From the NCBI GenBank assembly GCA_029962745.1, contig CM057157.1, positions 20,915,798-20,979,797 on the forward strand: a DNA stretch of 64,000 bases, written 5' to 3'. Below the pieces are notes generated by a model. The model was not told the DNA's origin and searched no databases. It saw only the letters and a list, made by a program, of their open reading frames with translations. The position numbers and the translations under genes are program-made. Origin of the DNA: Echinometra lucunter (taxonomy: Eukaryota; Echinodermata; Echinoidea; Camarodonta; Echinometridae). Shown piece by piece: positions 23,201 through 37,800 of this stretch (position 1 is the stretch's first letter; each line of letters opens with the position of its first letter).

Positions 23201-25037
23201 TGAATTGACAAGGTATTAAAGGCATATTTGCTTGAATTCCTTAGGAAATTTTGGCACCATGCAGGCATTCACCTGATGGATAATACCAATCACTGAGATT
23301 GTACTTCAATTTGGTAACCAAAGGTCTGACATGGTTTGCATACCCTCCACCAACCTCAGAAAAACCACCCCATGAGGAAAAAATCATCATCATCATTTAA
23401 TCAGCCAAACCATGAGTGGGCGCTCTCTGAGACTGATAGGCATGCTCAAGTAATTTCCAGTGGGATTTCGAGTTTTGCCACTTGAGAGTGTAGCAATGTT
23501 CTGAATTCAGTTTTTTGTAGATGCACTGGTATGCATATGATGCATACCAGTGGAAAATCTGAAGAATATGTCTTTGAGATAGAAAGAGGAAGACATGAAA
23601 AGTGTGATATATTGTGAGGATCACACAAGAGCCACTTGTTCTCAGCTAACCAACAACAAATGATCAAGGAATGCTTTATTCAAGATCAATTGGAATGTTG
23701 AATTGAGGCCCTGCATGTACGAGTTTCTTTTCCATTCCCCATCCTTTTCCTCCTCTTTCTCGATCTTTCATCACAGCTCTTTTCTCCCCATGCCCCCTTA
23801 GTTTTCTCCTCCTCTTGCTCCCTCCCCTTTCCACCTCTCTCTCCCTATCTCTGTCTCTGTCTCTCTCTCTTTAACTCTGTCTCTGTCTTTCTGTCTTTTT
23901 CTCTCTCTCTCCATCTCTCTATCTCTCTCTCTCTCTGTGACCCTCTCTTTGTTTTATAAAGTCCTGGAATGTTCAACTTCATTTTACTTGGAAATTATCA
24001 GTGCAAAATATGTAAACACTTAATAATGCAATTATGAATAAAGATCGTTTCTAAAACACTTTCTTTTTAAAAATTCAATGTTATATTACATTAGAGTGTT
24101 CAGCTATGAGTCAACACATAGAAATAAAAACATGATACTTTGAATGATTATGCTTCATGCATAGCAAAAGCTTAGTGTACATGAACATGTCATATGTTCC
24201 AATTAATAAGTAACAGTCCTTGTATAAATACAGAACACAAATTGAGCTAAGCTCTTGGTAAAGTGTAGTGATGTTAAACCATACAATCCTGCGATTATGT
24301 GGATCAAGTTTGTACTATCTTGTCCCGAGGATAAGAATTAAACCATGGGTCCTCACTGTCTTTATGAAACAAAAACACAACAAAAAACCCTTGTGTTTGA
24401 TTTGTACCAGCCAAAATATCTCCTGAAAAAAAACCATTCTAAATCAAAGGTTTAATAAAATGGCATCAATTCAAAACAGTATTAACTACAACTTAATATA
24501 TAGTTGGCCATAATCTATTACTAAATGAAATAGCAGTCTCCATTTTCATAGCATGATAATAGATTTACAATGAAAATAGCACATATACTCTATTTCTCGT
24601 CTATTTCAAATGAGGCCAACCAGTGTTAATATTTAAATGATCAACATTAAGAATACACATGAGATGAAAACTTAGTTCACTGCTCTAATTAAAGGTATAC
24701 TGTCATTCTTCCTATACATCATTATATTACCAACACTCACACAGTCCCACACATAAAATGAAATGTTGTTAATCATCATATAAATAGATAATGAGATGTA
24801 GTTCCCCCCTTTCAAAGAGAAACAACTAGCAAGGCACACATAGAAATATACACAATTCATCCCAAGCAATCTGTCTTGGTGAAATCTTTCTTAGTTTCTT
24901 CCGTAAAGCTTGGGAACAACCTATCTCAACTGGACATTGACATAAAATCCAGCCATAATCTAGTAAATAAACCCCGAATTATGTCATTTCTGATCAAATC
25001 ATGCCACCACAACAATCATTCTTGTCTAGACTCTAAG
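23201..25037. other. no gene recognised; CT-rich tract 23740-23950
   Basis: Polypyrimidine (CT)n-rich stretch at about 23740-23950, then AT-rich sequence. AATAAA at 24037-24042 could serve as a distal ATPAF1 polyadenylation signal; this is conjecture without transcript data. Confidence 0.4.
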
Positions 25038-25463
25038 TTAAGCCTGCCACACACTATACGATCTGACTGCGACCCGATTTTTGAACAAATCGCATTTTGC
25101 ATTAAATATGAAAGTTTAAACTACAGTAGTAGAATTATCCTTATTGAAGTTCAGAATGACGGGAATACTAAAATCAAAATTTTGGTTAACTGCAAGCCTT
25201 GTGGTCAGAGTAAAGGCCAAATCGGCTTCAAATCATAGCTGATCGCAGGAATGCTTTGACTTCGCTATGATTCGGAATTGAGTTCGTGTTTATTCCTACA
25301 GGGAGGCTCGCAATAGCGGAATTTCGATTTTAGTATTCATACAACCATTCAGAATTTTGATCATTAAGATTTTACATTTTGTTAGAATGTTCATATCAAA
25401 TGCTAAAGCAAATTTTTCTAAAATCGAATCCAAGACCGATCATATAATGTTAGGTGGGCTTAA
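25038..25463. mobile_element. TTAA-flanked MITE (426 bp)
   Basis: TTAA at 25038-25041 and 25460-25463. Terminal inverted repeats are imperfect: GCCTGCCACACACTATACG at the left and, read inward from the right, GCCCACCTAACATTATATG. No open frame of note. Confidence 0.65.
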
Positions 25464-27623
25464 GACGGGCTTGATAGTATATTCCCCAGTAGACCCTTCA
25501 GAAGTTTCAAGCGCAGGGAACAAAGTATAAGAATAAAATAATGTCACAAATTACCAGCACATCACTGTGCTAGAAAAGGATACTGGTAATTAAAACATAC
25601 TTGATGTGCAACAGTATAATAATTTCCATTTAAAATTGCATGAAATTCATAAGCGCAGACTGAGGTTTATATTCAAACCATGATTTCATCCTTCAAAAGC
25701 ATAAAATGTGGGCGGGCAGTCATGCGCTTTTATACTCTCACTTACGCTTATCTACGCTTATTTACTCTTCTTTATATTTATTTTACTTCCATTCATAAAC
25801 CATTGTTTAAACTAAACCTTTGTGAATCAGGGCCATGGTGTTCATATACAGATTCATACATCATGCATGAATAAGCATGGATAAATAAGTGTACGTAAGA
25901 AAGAAACACTGGTTCATAACTTATAATTAAATTTCTAATGACGAATAGAGTTTACACGTGCTCCCTCAACATCATAAATACAATGAGGTATGCAGAAGTA
26001 CTCCACATTAAAATGCCAATGTAAACTTGACATAAATATCAATTTCACATTACCAGTACAGCAAATGTTAAATACAAAATGGAGCGTTGAAATGTTTTGT
26101 TTTTTTTAATTCTTAATTCTCCATGCACACTCAGATGCCTAGGTGTGGGTGCAGACAAAATTTCACTCGTAAATTTATACAGCATGTGATAAATGAGATA
26201 TTTTGTTGCTGTAGATTGGACATATTCAAAACACTGAAGTAATCGGTACAATTCGCAAAGATTTATACACATCAATATGATGTAAATTTAAAGTCTTTCC
26301 TACCGTCAGTAGTTTTTTAAGAGTGTTTTGAAGAGGAGACAGAATTTACAATACCTGGGACACAAGGACACTTTAACAACCCAAGGTAGACTGATCCCAT
26401 AAACTGAAAAAGGAATTTATAGGATTATCCAAGAAATGATGTCTTATCGTACCACAGGACAATCCTGAAACTAAAATATACAATACAGAGTATCGATTTA
26501 GGCCTAGACCTTAACCTTTCACTGACTCTAACTACATGTATTTTCAAAATTTCAGTGATAATACATCCTTCACCTACAAGTGAGACATGTACAATAAAGG
26601 GGAAAATATATATATATTTTATATAACTCTGTAATATTTACAACTTTACCTTAAAAACATACAATTGTGTGAAAATATGACTTCAAAACAGAATACAAAT
26701 AATAAGAAATGAGTTTTACTTAAATGAAGCTTAGAAGGAAGAGCCTGGCATGAAAGGAATTTAATAATTTGAAGTAATTTAACTAGGGGGCAAAATGAAT
26801 TACAAATGGAATAATTTATCAGTTCTATATTGTCTACGGAAAGAGCTACAAGTAATACTTTAAGCAAAAAAAGTCATTCTGTATCAATTTAAATATTTAT
26901 GTTACCACTTAACATGCTGATACATCATAGTACAAATATCACAATTTTTTTTAATAATCATCACTTTGTTAGATTTAAATGAATTTATTGATCAATTGAA
27001 GCTTTCTGAATGCGATTTGTATTTTAGTATTACTATAAATGTTTGGCTTCTGGCTTCATATGCATTAAATACATTCAATATTTTAAAGTATGAAAATAAA
27101 AGAACTGGATAACATGTGTAGAACCTCTTGAGCTCATATTTATAACACTAGTTCAAGTAAAATTTAATTGGACAAATCCTCAACACATTTTCCATTTCAG
27201 TATTACATGTGGGCAAAATGCCCTCAAATGCTTATGTATTTGCTATTCAATACATAAACTCATAAAATTTGCTATTCAATACATAAACTCATAAAATTAC
27301 CTTTTCACAATCAAAATTGAAGTTCAATTAAATATTTCAGATGAGGAAAAATACCTCCTCTCCGTTCCATAGGCCATAACCACTATGCTTGAATACTATC
27401 ATTCATAAAGTACACCATAAAACTTATTGCTGACAAACTTTAGCCAAATCAACAGGTAGCCCTGTTGCACATTCAAAATTACGGCCATAGAAAAATGATA
27501 GTAGGATACCAACAATTTGTAAGTCACAACCATTCATAACAACTCTACCAATTTTTCATATGACTCACTTGATTTTTTAAAATACATTATCAAATTTAAC
27601 TCAAATGGTCTTGACAAATCAGG
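25464..27623. other. no gene recognised (intergenic or long 3' UTR)
   Basis: Very AT-rich. A 29-bp tandem duplication lies at about 27241-27298. No exon recognised; part could belong to the 3' UTR of the threonine dehydratase gene on the minus strand. Confidence 0.4.
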
Positions 27624-27966
27624 GCCAAAACTAGGGCTTTACCGATATGGAACTTTGCTGCCGATCCGATCCCCGATGTTTTTACATCCTCATCGGCCTG
27701 ATTCCGATTCCGATACCAATGCAGCGCAGAGCGCGGCTGAAGTAGAGATACAATAGTAATACAGTAACAAAAATTTAATCCCGTTTGCTATGCCCGCAAT
27801 GCAAAACAACATAGGGTCTAAGTGTGATTGTAACATCTGTTGCTTGCATCGGTTCCGCATTGGCTCACCATCAAAATATTTACCAATTCCGATGTTTAGC
27901 TGTTGCGCCCAAGAATCGGCAGTCGCCGATCTACGATGCGAATATCGGTTAAGCCCTAGCCAAAAC
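27624..27966. mobile_element. hAT-type MITE with 8-bp target duplication
   Basis: The element 27632-27958 has terminal inverted repeats TAGGGCTTTACCGATAT and ATATCGGTTAAGCCCTA and is flanked by perfect 8-bp duplications GCCAAAAC (27624-27631 and 27959-27966). Eight-base duplications and short TIRs are the signature of hAT transposases. The 327-bp body is non-coding. Confidence 0.9.
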
Positions 27967-28840
27967 ATAAAAAAATGAAATTATAGTACATGAATGTAGC
28001 ATTTACACTATCCTAAAAAATGTCAACAAAAGTAAATATTGCATTTACTTTAAGTTATCAAAGTCCACATTACCTTCTAAGCATCATGAATAAAAGATGG
28101 CGTCTGCTGAGAACAAGAAGGAAGTTATCTTTAAAGATGATATTGGATTTAACATCTTTCTGACTATAGTATACACAGATGATGTACTAGTAATAAAAAG
28201 ACTCCTAGATTAGTTAGTCTTACAACACACAGGACAGAAATCTGTAGTGTCCAGTTCTTGAAATGAAAGGCTTCTTAAATAAAATGGCATGCCACCTCAC
28301 ACAGAGGTAGAGATGGATGGTGAATGCCAATTTTAGTATCTATGCAAAAGTTGAGTTCTGTTCAAGGTGAAAAAGGTCTCTTTCTTGTTTTGGTAGCGTA
28401 TACTAGAATGAATATACCCTGACAGGATTGCTCTTAAAATGCATCATAACAACAATAAGACAATAAATGATGATATATGGCTTGCTTAAAAGTGAGCATG
28501 TTCACACACTGACTTAAGATCACCTTCCATGCTACGCATATGTATAGTTTCACAATTTCTGAGCAAAGTATATCCAACTATTTAAAGCAAGATTAAGTAA
28601 ATTTCTTATCATTCTGATGATTCAACACACCTCACAGGATATACCAGTTCTGATATACATGTACTACATAGTCAAACTTCTCAATGGTATGTTCAGACAG
28701 TTTTGTTTCACATTATAACCTTATGACCGGAGCTAAAACTGATCTTTTAAGATGGGTGCAAAAGTGAGCATGTTCACACACTCAAAAAATCAACTCCTGC
28801 ATTATTACGTAATATATTGTTTGTTGGATTGTTTGGGATT
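27967..28840 (-). other. probable 3' UTR of the threonine dehydratase gene
   Basis: Lies directly downstream of the stop codon on the minus strand. No other exon seen; the UTR end is not determinable from sequence alone. Confidence 0.35.
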
Positions 28841-31800
28841 TTACATGACATCCGGACCCCAGATCACGTTGGAGTAGTTCTCCTTCAATGCCTTGTGCAA
28901 ACTTTCGGCATGAGCCTGGCCTGTCGTTTCGACAATACACTTCACCTGTTGATGATAAAACGGATTCAGAGAATTAAGTGCTGTTGATGTCTGAAGAGAA
29001 CTTCTTTTTTTTTAAACTGAGGCAATTATCTTTTGACTACTGATTGTTTCTTACTTCAATAGACTTGTTAAATAGAGGGACCACCACCATGAAGTAGGCA
29101 AAGGGTAACTATTATCCACTTAATTTAATTTCTGAAATGCTATATAAATTTGTTCAAAATCATTTTTTTTGGTGAAGTTGATTTCACATTATTCTTCCAT
29201 ATTCATTTGCCCTCTTTTCCTCTCTCTTACATTTATTTGACCTTTCTTTGACCCTCCACTTATTTTGATTGCTCTCCCAATAGGCTTTTTTTTTCTGCTT
29301 TTCTTTTCTATTTTTCTTTTCTATTTTTAATTCCTTCTATCTTTCTTTATATCCCTACATGTCTGCTTATGTGTGTCTGCATATCTTTCTCTCTCAATCG
29401 GTTTCTATTCATCAAGAATGTCGGACAACAATGAATAAAGAAAAGTATCTAAAACCTACCTGAACTTGAAATATTGCACTTTTCAGGAAAGCTCTCTCGT
29501 GAAATATGTCCTTGATACTGAAAAGAAAGACAAAGTACATAATTACAACAAGATCAACACAAACTGAAATTTTTCTTACATTCCTACATTCTTGGAGAAT
29601 AAGAAAGTACATTATTTTTCTATTTCAATTTACACAAATTGACCAGCAAAAGAGGCATATTGCAAGGTAAGCATTCCCACTCAGTCTGCCTCTGCCCTCC
29701 CAACCCCCTATCAGAGAAACCAATCACATTGAATTCAACTTGTAAGATTTTTTCATCATTTTCTTGATAATAATGATAATAATATAATGCTTTTATATAA
29801 CGCATTTTAACTCAGAAAGAATTCTCTATTCTTAGAAAAGAAGAGAAGAAATCAAAGACTAAAATATTTCTTACATTATCACATACATCCCAAAATTTCT
29901 CCTACCTGACTCCTAGTTTGAGGAGGATCTGTGTTAGCTCTGCAATTCCTCCAGGTCTGTCGCTAACTGTCACAATGAAGCGGACTAGACGACTGTCAGC
30001 AGCCAGACCCCTCTCCATGACGCGCCCTAGAACTGTAGTATCGATGTTGCCCCCGCACATGGGCACCACCACTCTGTATTGAGAGAAAAAAAGGGTTGAG
30101 AAACGTATGTAATGTCGCAGCATTATTCATTTTCCTGAAACCTCTTTTATTCATTATTAGCTTCCCTTTACACAAATACATCTGCCAATGTTTTGCAGCA
30201 AAAGCAGAAAGTAGGAATATTCAAAGGACAAACTGGAGTTCTGGTCATGTGATTCTAAGGGTGCTTTCACACATGATGCGACAGTGTGGTAACACGCTGT
30301 GTCACCACACTTTTTTGTGTACAAGCCTATGGGGTATAGGGCGACAAAAAAATGTCGCTGAGGCAGGACACACTTTTTTTTGCTGCCTAGATACACAAAA
30401 AATGTGCATCAATCAAATTTCTAAAAAGTTAGCGCAAAAATTGTTGCCATGCGATTGTTTGCGCAAGTTTTGACAATATGCTCTCTTATTGAGAGTTGAC
30501 ACGTTAATGCGCATTCATTAGCATATGTGGTGAGTCACCACATTTGTGTTACCTCTTTGCTTTTGGCATCAGGAATTAAAAGAAGGAAATTAAGCATTAA
30601 AATCCTTAAATTGGCAATGTGTTGACACAATCAAAATCAGTGTTTTTCCGTAAGAATTGGCAATCATAATAATTTCAAACATAGAACTTTAATGTTTTTG
30701 TAAATTAATTTTAGACACATTACCTTTTAGTTTTAATTGTAGCAATAAAATAAAAACACAAGTGTTGCCAATTTGCAGAAGAAAAACTGATCAAATTAGC
30801 ACTTGAATAATTCATGTCATGAAAGGGTTTAAATAGTTACATGTTCTGTGTTATTGATCAAAGGACAATTATCATTCCATTTTCACCAGGAAAATGCATT
30901 GCATAAATTTATTTTAAACTTATATTGTTTAAAGATAATCTGGAGTACTTGCATCCTTTTTGACATAACCTGACTTGAAACCATTCTTTTTATTTTCAAT
31001 CTGTCAGAATTTGAAGTCCTGGCACACAACAATGTTGTTGGAAATAGCAGAACATTCTTAATATAATAAAAACTCTTAAGATATCATGTAGACAAAGAAC
31101 AAACACAGATATGCATATGTGGGACCAGTATTAACTGTTGAATTTTTTTATGTGGGACAACGTCAAATAATCAATGATGTTATAACCTCAAATCATACAA
31201 CGGCCATTTTTCCGTGTACTCTCTCTTGTAACATTGCTTCCTACTCTGCTTCGATGCCATGATGAGTGGTTGCAGATAATTTGTTAAAAAAAGACGTTCA
31301 CGGCAAGATAAAATCGTCACCAGATTCGAAGTTTCGTAGTTTCTCCGCCAGCGCCAGCCGCTCCTTGAATCTGGCGACCACAAGTCCAGCGACCAATTAG
31401 GGTGTGGACAAAAGGTCCGAAAGAAAAAGGAAATAAATTTTCACGATAAAAAATTAGTTGAAAATATTTATTTACTGCTTTAAAAAGTATAAGAGAACTC
31501 AAATGGCTCATATGAATGATCTAATTTCATATTTAGGGCTATATTCTATTTCATAGCTATTATGAAACATAAAATTGAACTTTATGACAGAATTTCCCCA
31601 AAAAGAAGAGCGTCCGCAGTCCGCACTGAAGTTTTGCACGGTTCAAAATAACATCCCGAATGAAAAGTTGAATAAAAGTTCGCAAGACATTTCATATTCT
31701 TAGCTGATTATACCATGAAATAGAGGAGATTTTCAGCTTTATCCTGATATAGGTCACTATACTTAGCAAGTTGTGTGGACCTTACTGTTTCAACTTTCGT

Positions 31801-34800
31801 ACGCCACATTCACCCTAAATATATTCATTCCGCTCTGACAATAGCGCCCGCACTGAAGCTTAGCACAGTTCAAAATGACATCCAGCATGAAAAGTTGAAT
31901 AAAAGTTCGCAAGACATTTCATATTCTTAGCTGATTATACCATGAAATAGAAGAGATTTTCAGCTTTATCCTGATATAGAACACTATACTTAGCAAGTTG
32001 TGTGGACCTTACTGTTTCAACTTTCGTACACCAAATTCAACCTAAATATATTCATTTCGCTCTGACAGTACCGCCCGCACTGAAGCTTCGCACAGTTCAA
32101 AAATGACATGCCCCATGAAAAGTTGAATAAAAGTTCGCAAGACATTTCATATCCTTAGCTGATTATACCATGAAATAGAGGAGATTTTCAGCTTTATCCT
32201 GATATAGGTCACTATACTTAGCATGTTGTGTGGACCTTACTGTTTCAACTTTCGTACGCCCCATTCACCCTAAATATATTCATTCCGCTCTGACAATAGC
32301 GCCCGCACTGAAGCTTCGCACAGTTCAAATTCATATCCCGCATGAAAAGTTGAATAAAAGTTCGCAAGACATTTCATATCCTTAGCTGATTATACCATAA
32401 AATAGAAGAGATTTTCAGCTTTATCCTGATATAGGTCACTATACTTAGCAAGTTGTGTGGACCTTACTGTTTCAACTTTCGTACGCCAAATTTAACCTAA
32501 ATATATGCATTCCGCTCTGACACTGGAAGCCCGTAATGAAGCTTCGCACAGTTCAAAATGACATCCAGCATGAAAAGTTGAATAAAAGTTCGCAAGACAT
32601 TTCATATTCTTAGCTGATTATACCATGAAATAGAGGAGATTTTCAGCTTTATCCTGATATAGGTCACTATACTTAGCAAGTTGTGTGGACCTTACTGTTT
32701 CAACTTTCGTACGCCACATTCACCCTAAATATATTCATTCCGCTCTGACAATAGCGCCCGCACTGAAGCTTAGCACAGTTCAAAATGACATCCAGCATGA
32801 AAAGTTGAATAAAAGTTCGCAAGACATTTCATATTCTTAGCTGATTATACCATGAAATAGAGGAGATTTTCAGCTTTATCCTGATATAGGTCACTATACT
32901 TAGCAAGTTGTGTGGACCTTACTGTTTCAACTTTCGTACGCCACATTCACCCTAAATATATTCATTCCGCTCTGACAATAGCGCCCGCACTGAAGCTTAG
33001 CACAGTTCAAAATGACATCCAGCATGAAAAGTTGAATAAAAGTTCGCAAGACATTTCATATTCTTAGCTGATTATACCATGAAATAGAAGAGATTTTCAG
33101 CTTTATCCTGATATAGAACACTATACTTAGCAAGTTGTGTGGACCTTACTGTTTCAACTTTCGTACACCAAATTCAACCTAAATATATTCATTTCGCTCT
33201 GACAGTACCGCCCGCACTGAAGCTTCGCACAGTTCAAAAATGACATGCCCCATGAAAAGTTGAATAAAAGTTCGCAAGACATTTCATATCCTTAGCTGAT
33301 TATACCATGAAATAGAGGAGATTTTCAGCTTTATCCTGATATAGGTCACTATACTTAGCATGTTGTGTGGACCTTACTGTTTCAACTTTCGTACGCCCCA
33401 TTCACCCTAAATATATTCATTCCGCTCTGACAATAGCGCCCGCACTGAAGCTTCGCACAGTTCAAATTCATATCCCGCATGAAAAGTTGAATAAAAGTTC
33501 GCAAGACATTTCATATCCTTAGCTGATTATACCATAAAATAGAAGAGATTTTCAGCTTTATCCTGATATAGGTCACTATACTTAGCAAGTTGTGTGGACC
33601 TTACTGTTTCAACTTTCGTACGCCAAATTTAACCTAAATATATGCATTCCGCTCTGACACTGGAAGCCCGTAATGAAGCTTCGCACAGTTCAAAATGACA
33701 TCCAGCATGAAAAGTTGAATAAAAGTTCGCAAGACATTTCATATTCTTAGCTGATTATACCATGAAATAGAGGAGATTTTCAGCTTTATCCTGATATAGG
33801 TCACTATACTTAGCAAGTTGTGTGGACCTTACTGTTTCAACTTTCGTACGCCCCATTCACCCTAAATATATTCATTCCGCTCTGACAATAGCGCCCGCAC
33901 TGAAGCTTCGCACAGTTCAAAATGACATCCCGAATGAAAAGTTGAATAAAAGTTCGCAAGACATTTCATATTCTTAGCTGATTATACCATGAAATAGGGG
34001 AGATTTTCAGCTTTATCCTGATATAGGTCACTATACTTAGCAAGTTGTGTGGACCTTACTGTTTCAACTTTCGTACGCCACATTTACCCTAAATATATTC
34101 ATTTCGCTCTGACAATACCGCCCGCACTGAAGCTTCGCACAGCTCAAAAATGACATGCCCCATGAAAAGTTGAATAAAAGTTCGCAAGACATTTCATATC
34201 CTTAGCTGATTATACCATAAAATAGAAGAGATTTTCAGCTTTATCCTGATATAGGTCACTATACTTAGCAAGTTGTGTGGACCTTACTGTTTCAACTTTC
34301 GTACGCCAAATTTAACCTAAATATATGCATTCCGCTCTGACACTGGAAGCCCGTAATGAAGCTTCGCACAGTTCAAAATGACATCCAGCATGAAAAGTTG
34401 AATAAAAGTTCGCAAGACATTTCATATTCTTAGCTGATTATACCATGAAATAGAGGAGATTTTCAGCTTTATCCTGATATAGGTCACTATACTAAGCAAG
34501 TTGTGTGGACCTTACTGTTTCAACTTTCGTACGCCCCATTCACCCTAAATATATTCATTCCGCTCTGACAATAGCGCCCGCACTGAAGCTTCGCACAGTT
34601 CAAAATGACATCCCGCATGAAAAGTTAAATAAAAGTTCGCAAGACATTTCATATTCTGAGCTATTTATACCATGAAATAGGGGAGATTTTCATCTTCATC
34701 CTGATATAGGTCACTATATTTAGCAAGTTGTGTGGACCTTACTGTTTTAACTTTCGTAAGCCACATTTACCCTAAATATATGCAATCCACTTTGACAATA

Positions 34801-37800
34801 GCGCCCACACTGAAGCTTCGCACAGTTCAAATTGATATCCCGAATGAAAAGTTGAATAAAAGTTCGCAAGACATTTCATATTCTTAGCTGATTATACCAT
34901 GAAATAGGGGAGATTTTCAGCTTTATCCTGATATAGGTCACTATACTTAGCAAGTTGTGTGGACCTTACTGTTTCAACTTTCGTACGCCACATTTAACCT
35001 AAATATATTCATTTCGCTCTGACAATACCGCCCGCACTGAAGCTTCGCACAGTTCAAAAATGACATGTCGCATGGAAAGTTGAATAAAAGTCTCCTCTAT
35101 TTCATGGTATAATCAGCTAAGAATATCAAATGTCTAGCGAACTTTTATTCAACTTTTCCATACGGCATGTCATTTTGAACTGTGCGAAGCTTCAGTGCGG
35201 GCGCTCTTGTCAGAGCGAAATGAATATATTTAGGGTAAATGTGGCTTACTAAAGTTGAAACAGTAAGGTCCACACAACTTGCTAAGTATAGTGACCTATA
35301 TCAGGATAAAGCTGAAAATCTCATCTATTTCATGGTATAATCAGCTAAGAATATGAAATGTCATGCGAACTTTTATTCAACTCTTCATGCGGCATGTCAT
35401 TTTTGAACTGTGCGAAGCTTTAGTGCATGAGGCCTCTATTGTCAGAGCGGATGGCGTATATTTAGGGTAAATGCGGCGAAAGAAAATTGAAACAGTAAGG
35501 TCCACACAACTTGCTAAGTATAGTGACCTATATCAGGATAAAGCTGAAAATCTCTTCTTTTTCATGGTATAATCAGCTAAAAATATGAAATGTCTTGCGA
35601 ACTTTTATTCAACTTTTCCATACGGCATGTCATTCTGAACTGTGCGAAGCTTCAGTGCGGGCGCTATTGTCAGAGCGAAATGAATATATTTTAGGGTAAA
35701 TGTGGCTTACTAAAGCTGAAACAGTAAGGTCCACACAACTTGCTAAGTATAGTGACCTATATCAGGATAAAGCTGAAAATCTCATCTATTTCATGGTATA
35801 ATCAGCTAAGAATATGAAATGTCTTGCGAACTTTTATTCAACTTTTCCATACGGCATGTCATTTTGAACTGTGCGAAGCTTCAGTGCGGGCGCTCTTGTC
35901 AGAGCGAAATGAATATATTTAGGGTAAATGTAGCTTACGAAAGTTGAAACAGTAAGGTCCACACAACTTGCTAAGTGTAGTGACCTATATCAGGATAAAG
36001 CTGAAAATCTCCTCTATTTCATGGTATTATCAGCTAAAAATATGAAATGTCTTGCGAACTTTTATTCAACTTTTTATGCGGCATGTCATTCTGAACTACG
36101 CGAAGCTTCAGTTTGGGCGCTATTGTCAGAGCGGAATGAATAAATTCAGGGTGAATGTGGCGTACGAAAGTTGAAACAGTAAGGTCCACACAACTTGCTA
36201 AGTATAGCGACCTATATCAGGATAAAGCTGAAAATCTCATCTATTTCATGGTATAATCAGCAAAGAATATGAAATGTCATGCGAACTTTTATTCAACTTT
36301 TCATGCGGCATGTCATTTTTTAACTGTGCGAAGCTTTAGTGAGGCCTCTATTGTCAGAGCGGATGGCGTATATTTAGGGTAAATGCGGCGAACGAAAGTT
36401 GAAACAGTAAGGTCCACACAACTTGCTAAGTGTAGTGACCTATATCAGGATAAAGCTGAAAATCTCCTCTTTTTCATGGTATAATCAGCTAAGAAGATCA
36501 AATGTCTTGCGAACTTTTATTCAACTTTTCATGCGGCATGTCATTTTGAACTATGCGAAGCTTCAGTGCGGCCGATATTGGCAGAGTGGAATGAATATAT
36601 TTAGGGTGAATGTGGCGTACGAAAGTTGAAACAGTAAGGTCCACACAACTTGCTAAGTGTAGTGACCTATATCAGGATAAAGCTGAAAATCTCCTCTATT
36701 TCATGGTATAATCAGCTAAGAATATGAAATGTCTTGCGAACTTTTATTCAACTTTTCCATACGGCATGTCATTTTGAACTGTGCGAAGCTTCAGTGCGGG
36801 CGCTCTTGTCAGAGTGAAATGAATATATTTAGGGTAAATGTAGCTTACGAAAGTTGAAACAGTAAGGTCCACACAACTTGCTAAGTGTAGTGACCTATAT
36901 CAGGATAAAGCTGAAAATCTCCTCTATTTCATGGTATTATCAGCTAAAAATATGAAATGTCTTGCGAACTTTTATTCAACTTTTTATGCGGCATGTCATT
37001 CTGAACTACGCGAAGCTTCAGTTTGGGCGCTATTGTCAGAGCGGAATGAATAAATTCAGGGTGAATGTGGCGTACGAAAGTTGAAGCAGTAAGGTCCACA
37101 CAACTTGCTAAGTATAGCGACCTATATCAGGATAAAGCTGAAAATCTCATCTATTTCATGGTATAATCAGCTAAGAATATGAAATGTCATGCGAACTTTT
37201 ATTCAACTTTTCATGCGGCATGTCATTTTTTAACTGTGCGAAGCTTTAGTGAGGCCTCTATTGTCAGAGCGGATGGCGTATATTTAGGGTAAATGCGGCG
37301 AACGAAAGTTGAAACAGTAAGGTCCACACAACTTGCTAAGTGTAGTGACCTATATCAGGATAAAGCTGAAAATCTCCTCTTTTTCATGGTATAATCAGCT
37401 AAGAAGATCAAATGTCTTGCGAACTTTTATTCAACTTTTCATGCGGCATGTCATTTTGAACTATGCGAAGCTTCAGTGCGGCCGATATTGGCAGAGTGGA
37501 ATGAATATATTTAGGGTGAATGTGGCGTACGAAAGTTGAAACAGTAAGGTCCACACAACTTGCTAAGTGTAGTGACCTATATCAGGATAAAGCTGAAAAT
37601 CTCCTCTATTTCATGGTATAATCAGCTAAGAATATGAAATGTCTTGCGAACTTTTATTCAACTTTTCCATACGGCATGTCATTTTGAACTGTGCGAAGCT
37701 TCAGTGCGGGCGCTCTTGTCAGAGCGAAATGAATATATTTAGGGTAAATGTGGCTTACGAAAGTTGAAACAGTAAGGTCCACACAACTTGCTAAGTATAG

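Noticed and set aside
36423..37539. Two identical 68-residue open frames 910 bp apart
   Set aside because: They arise from the duplicated four-unit satellite block; no homology, no splice context, and frames are not kept in other units.
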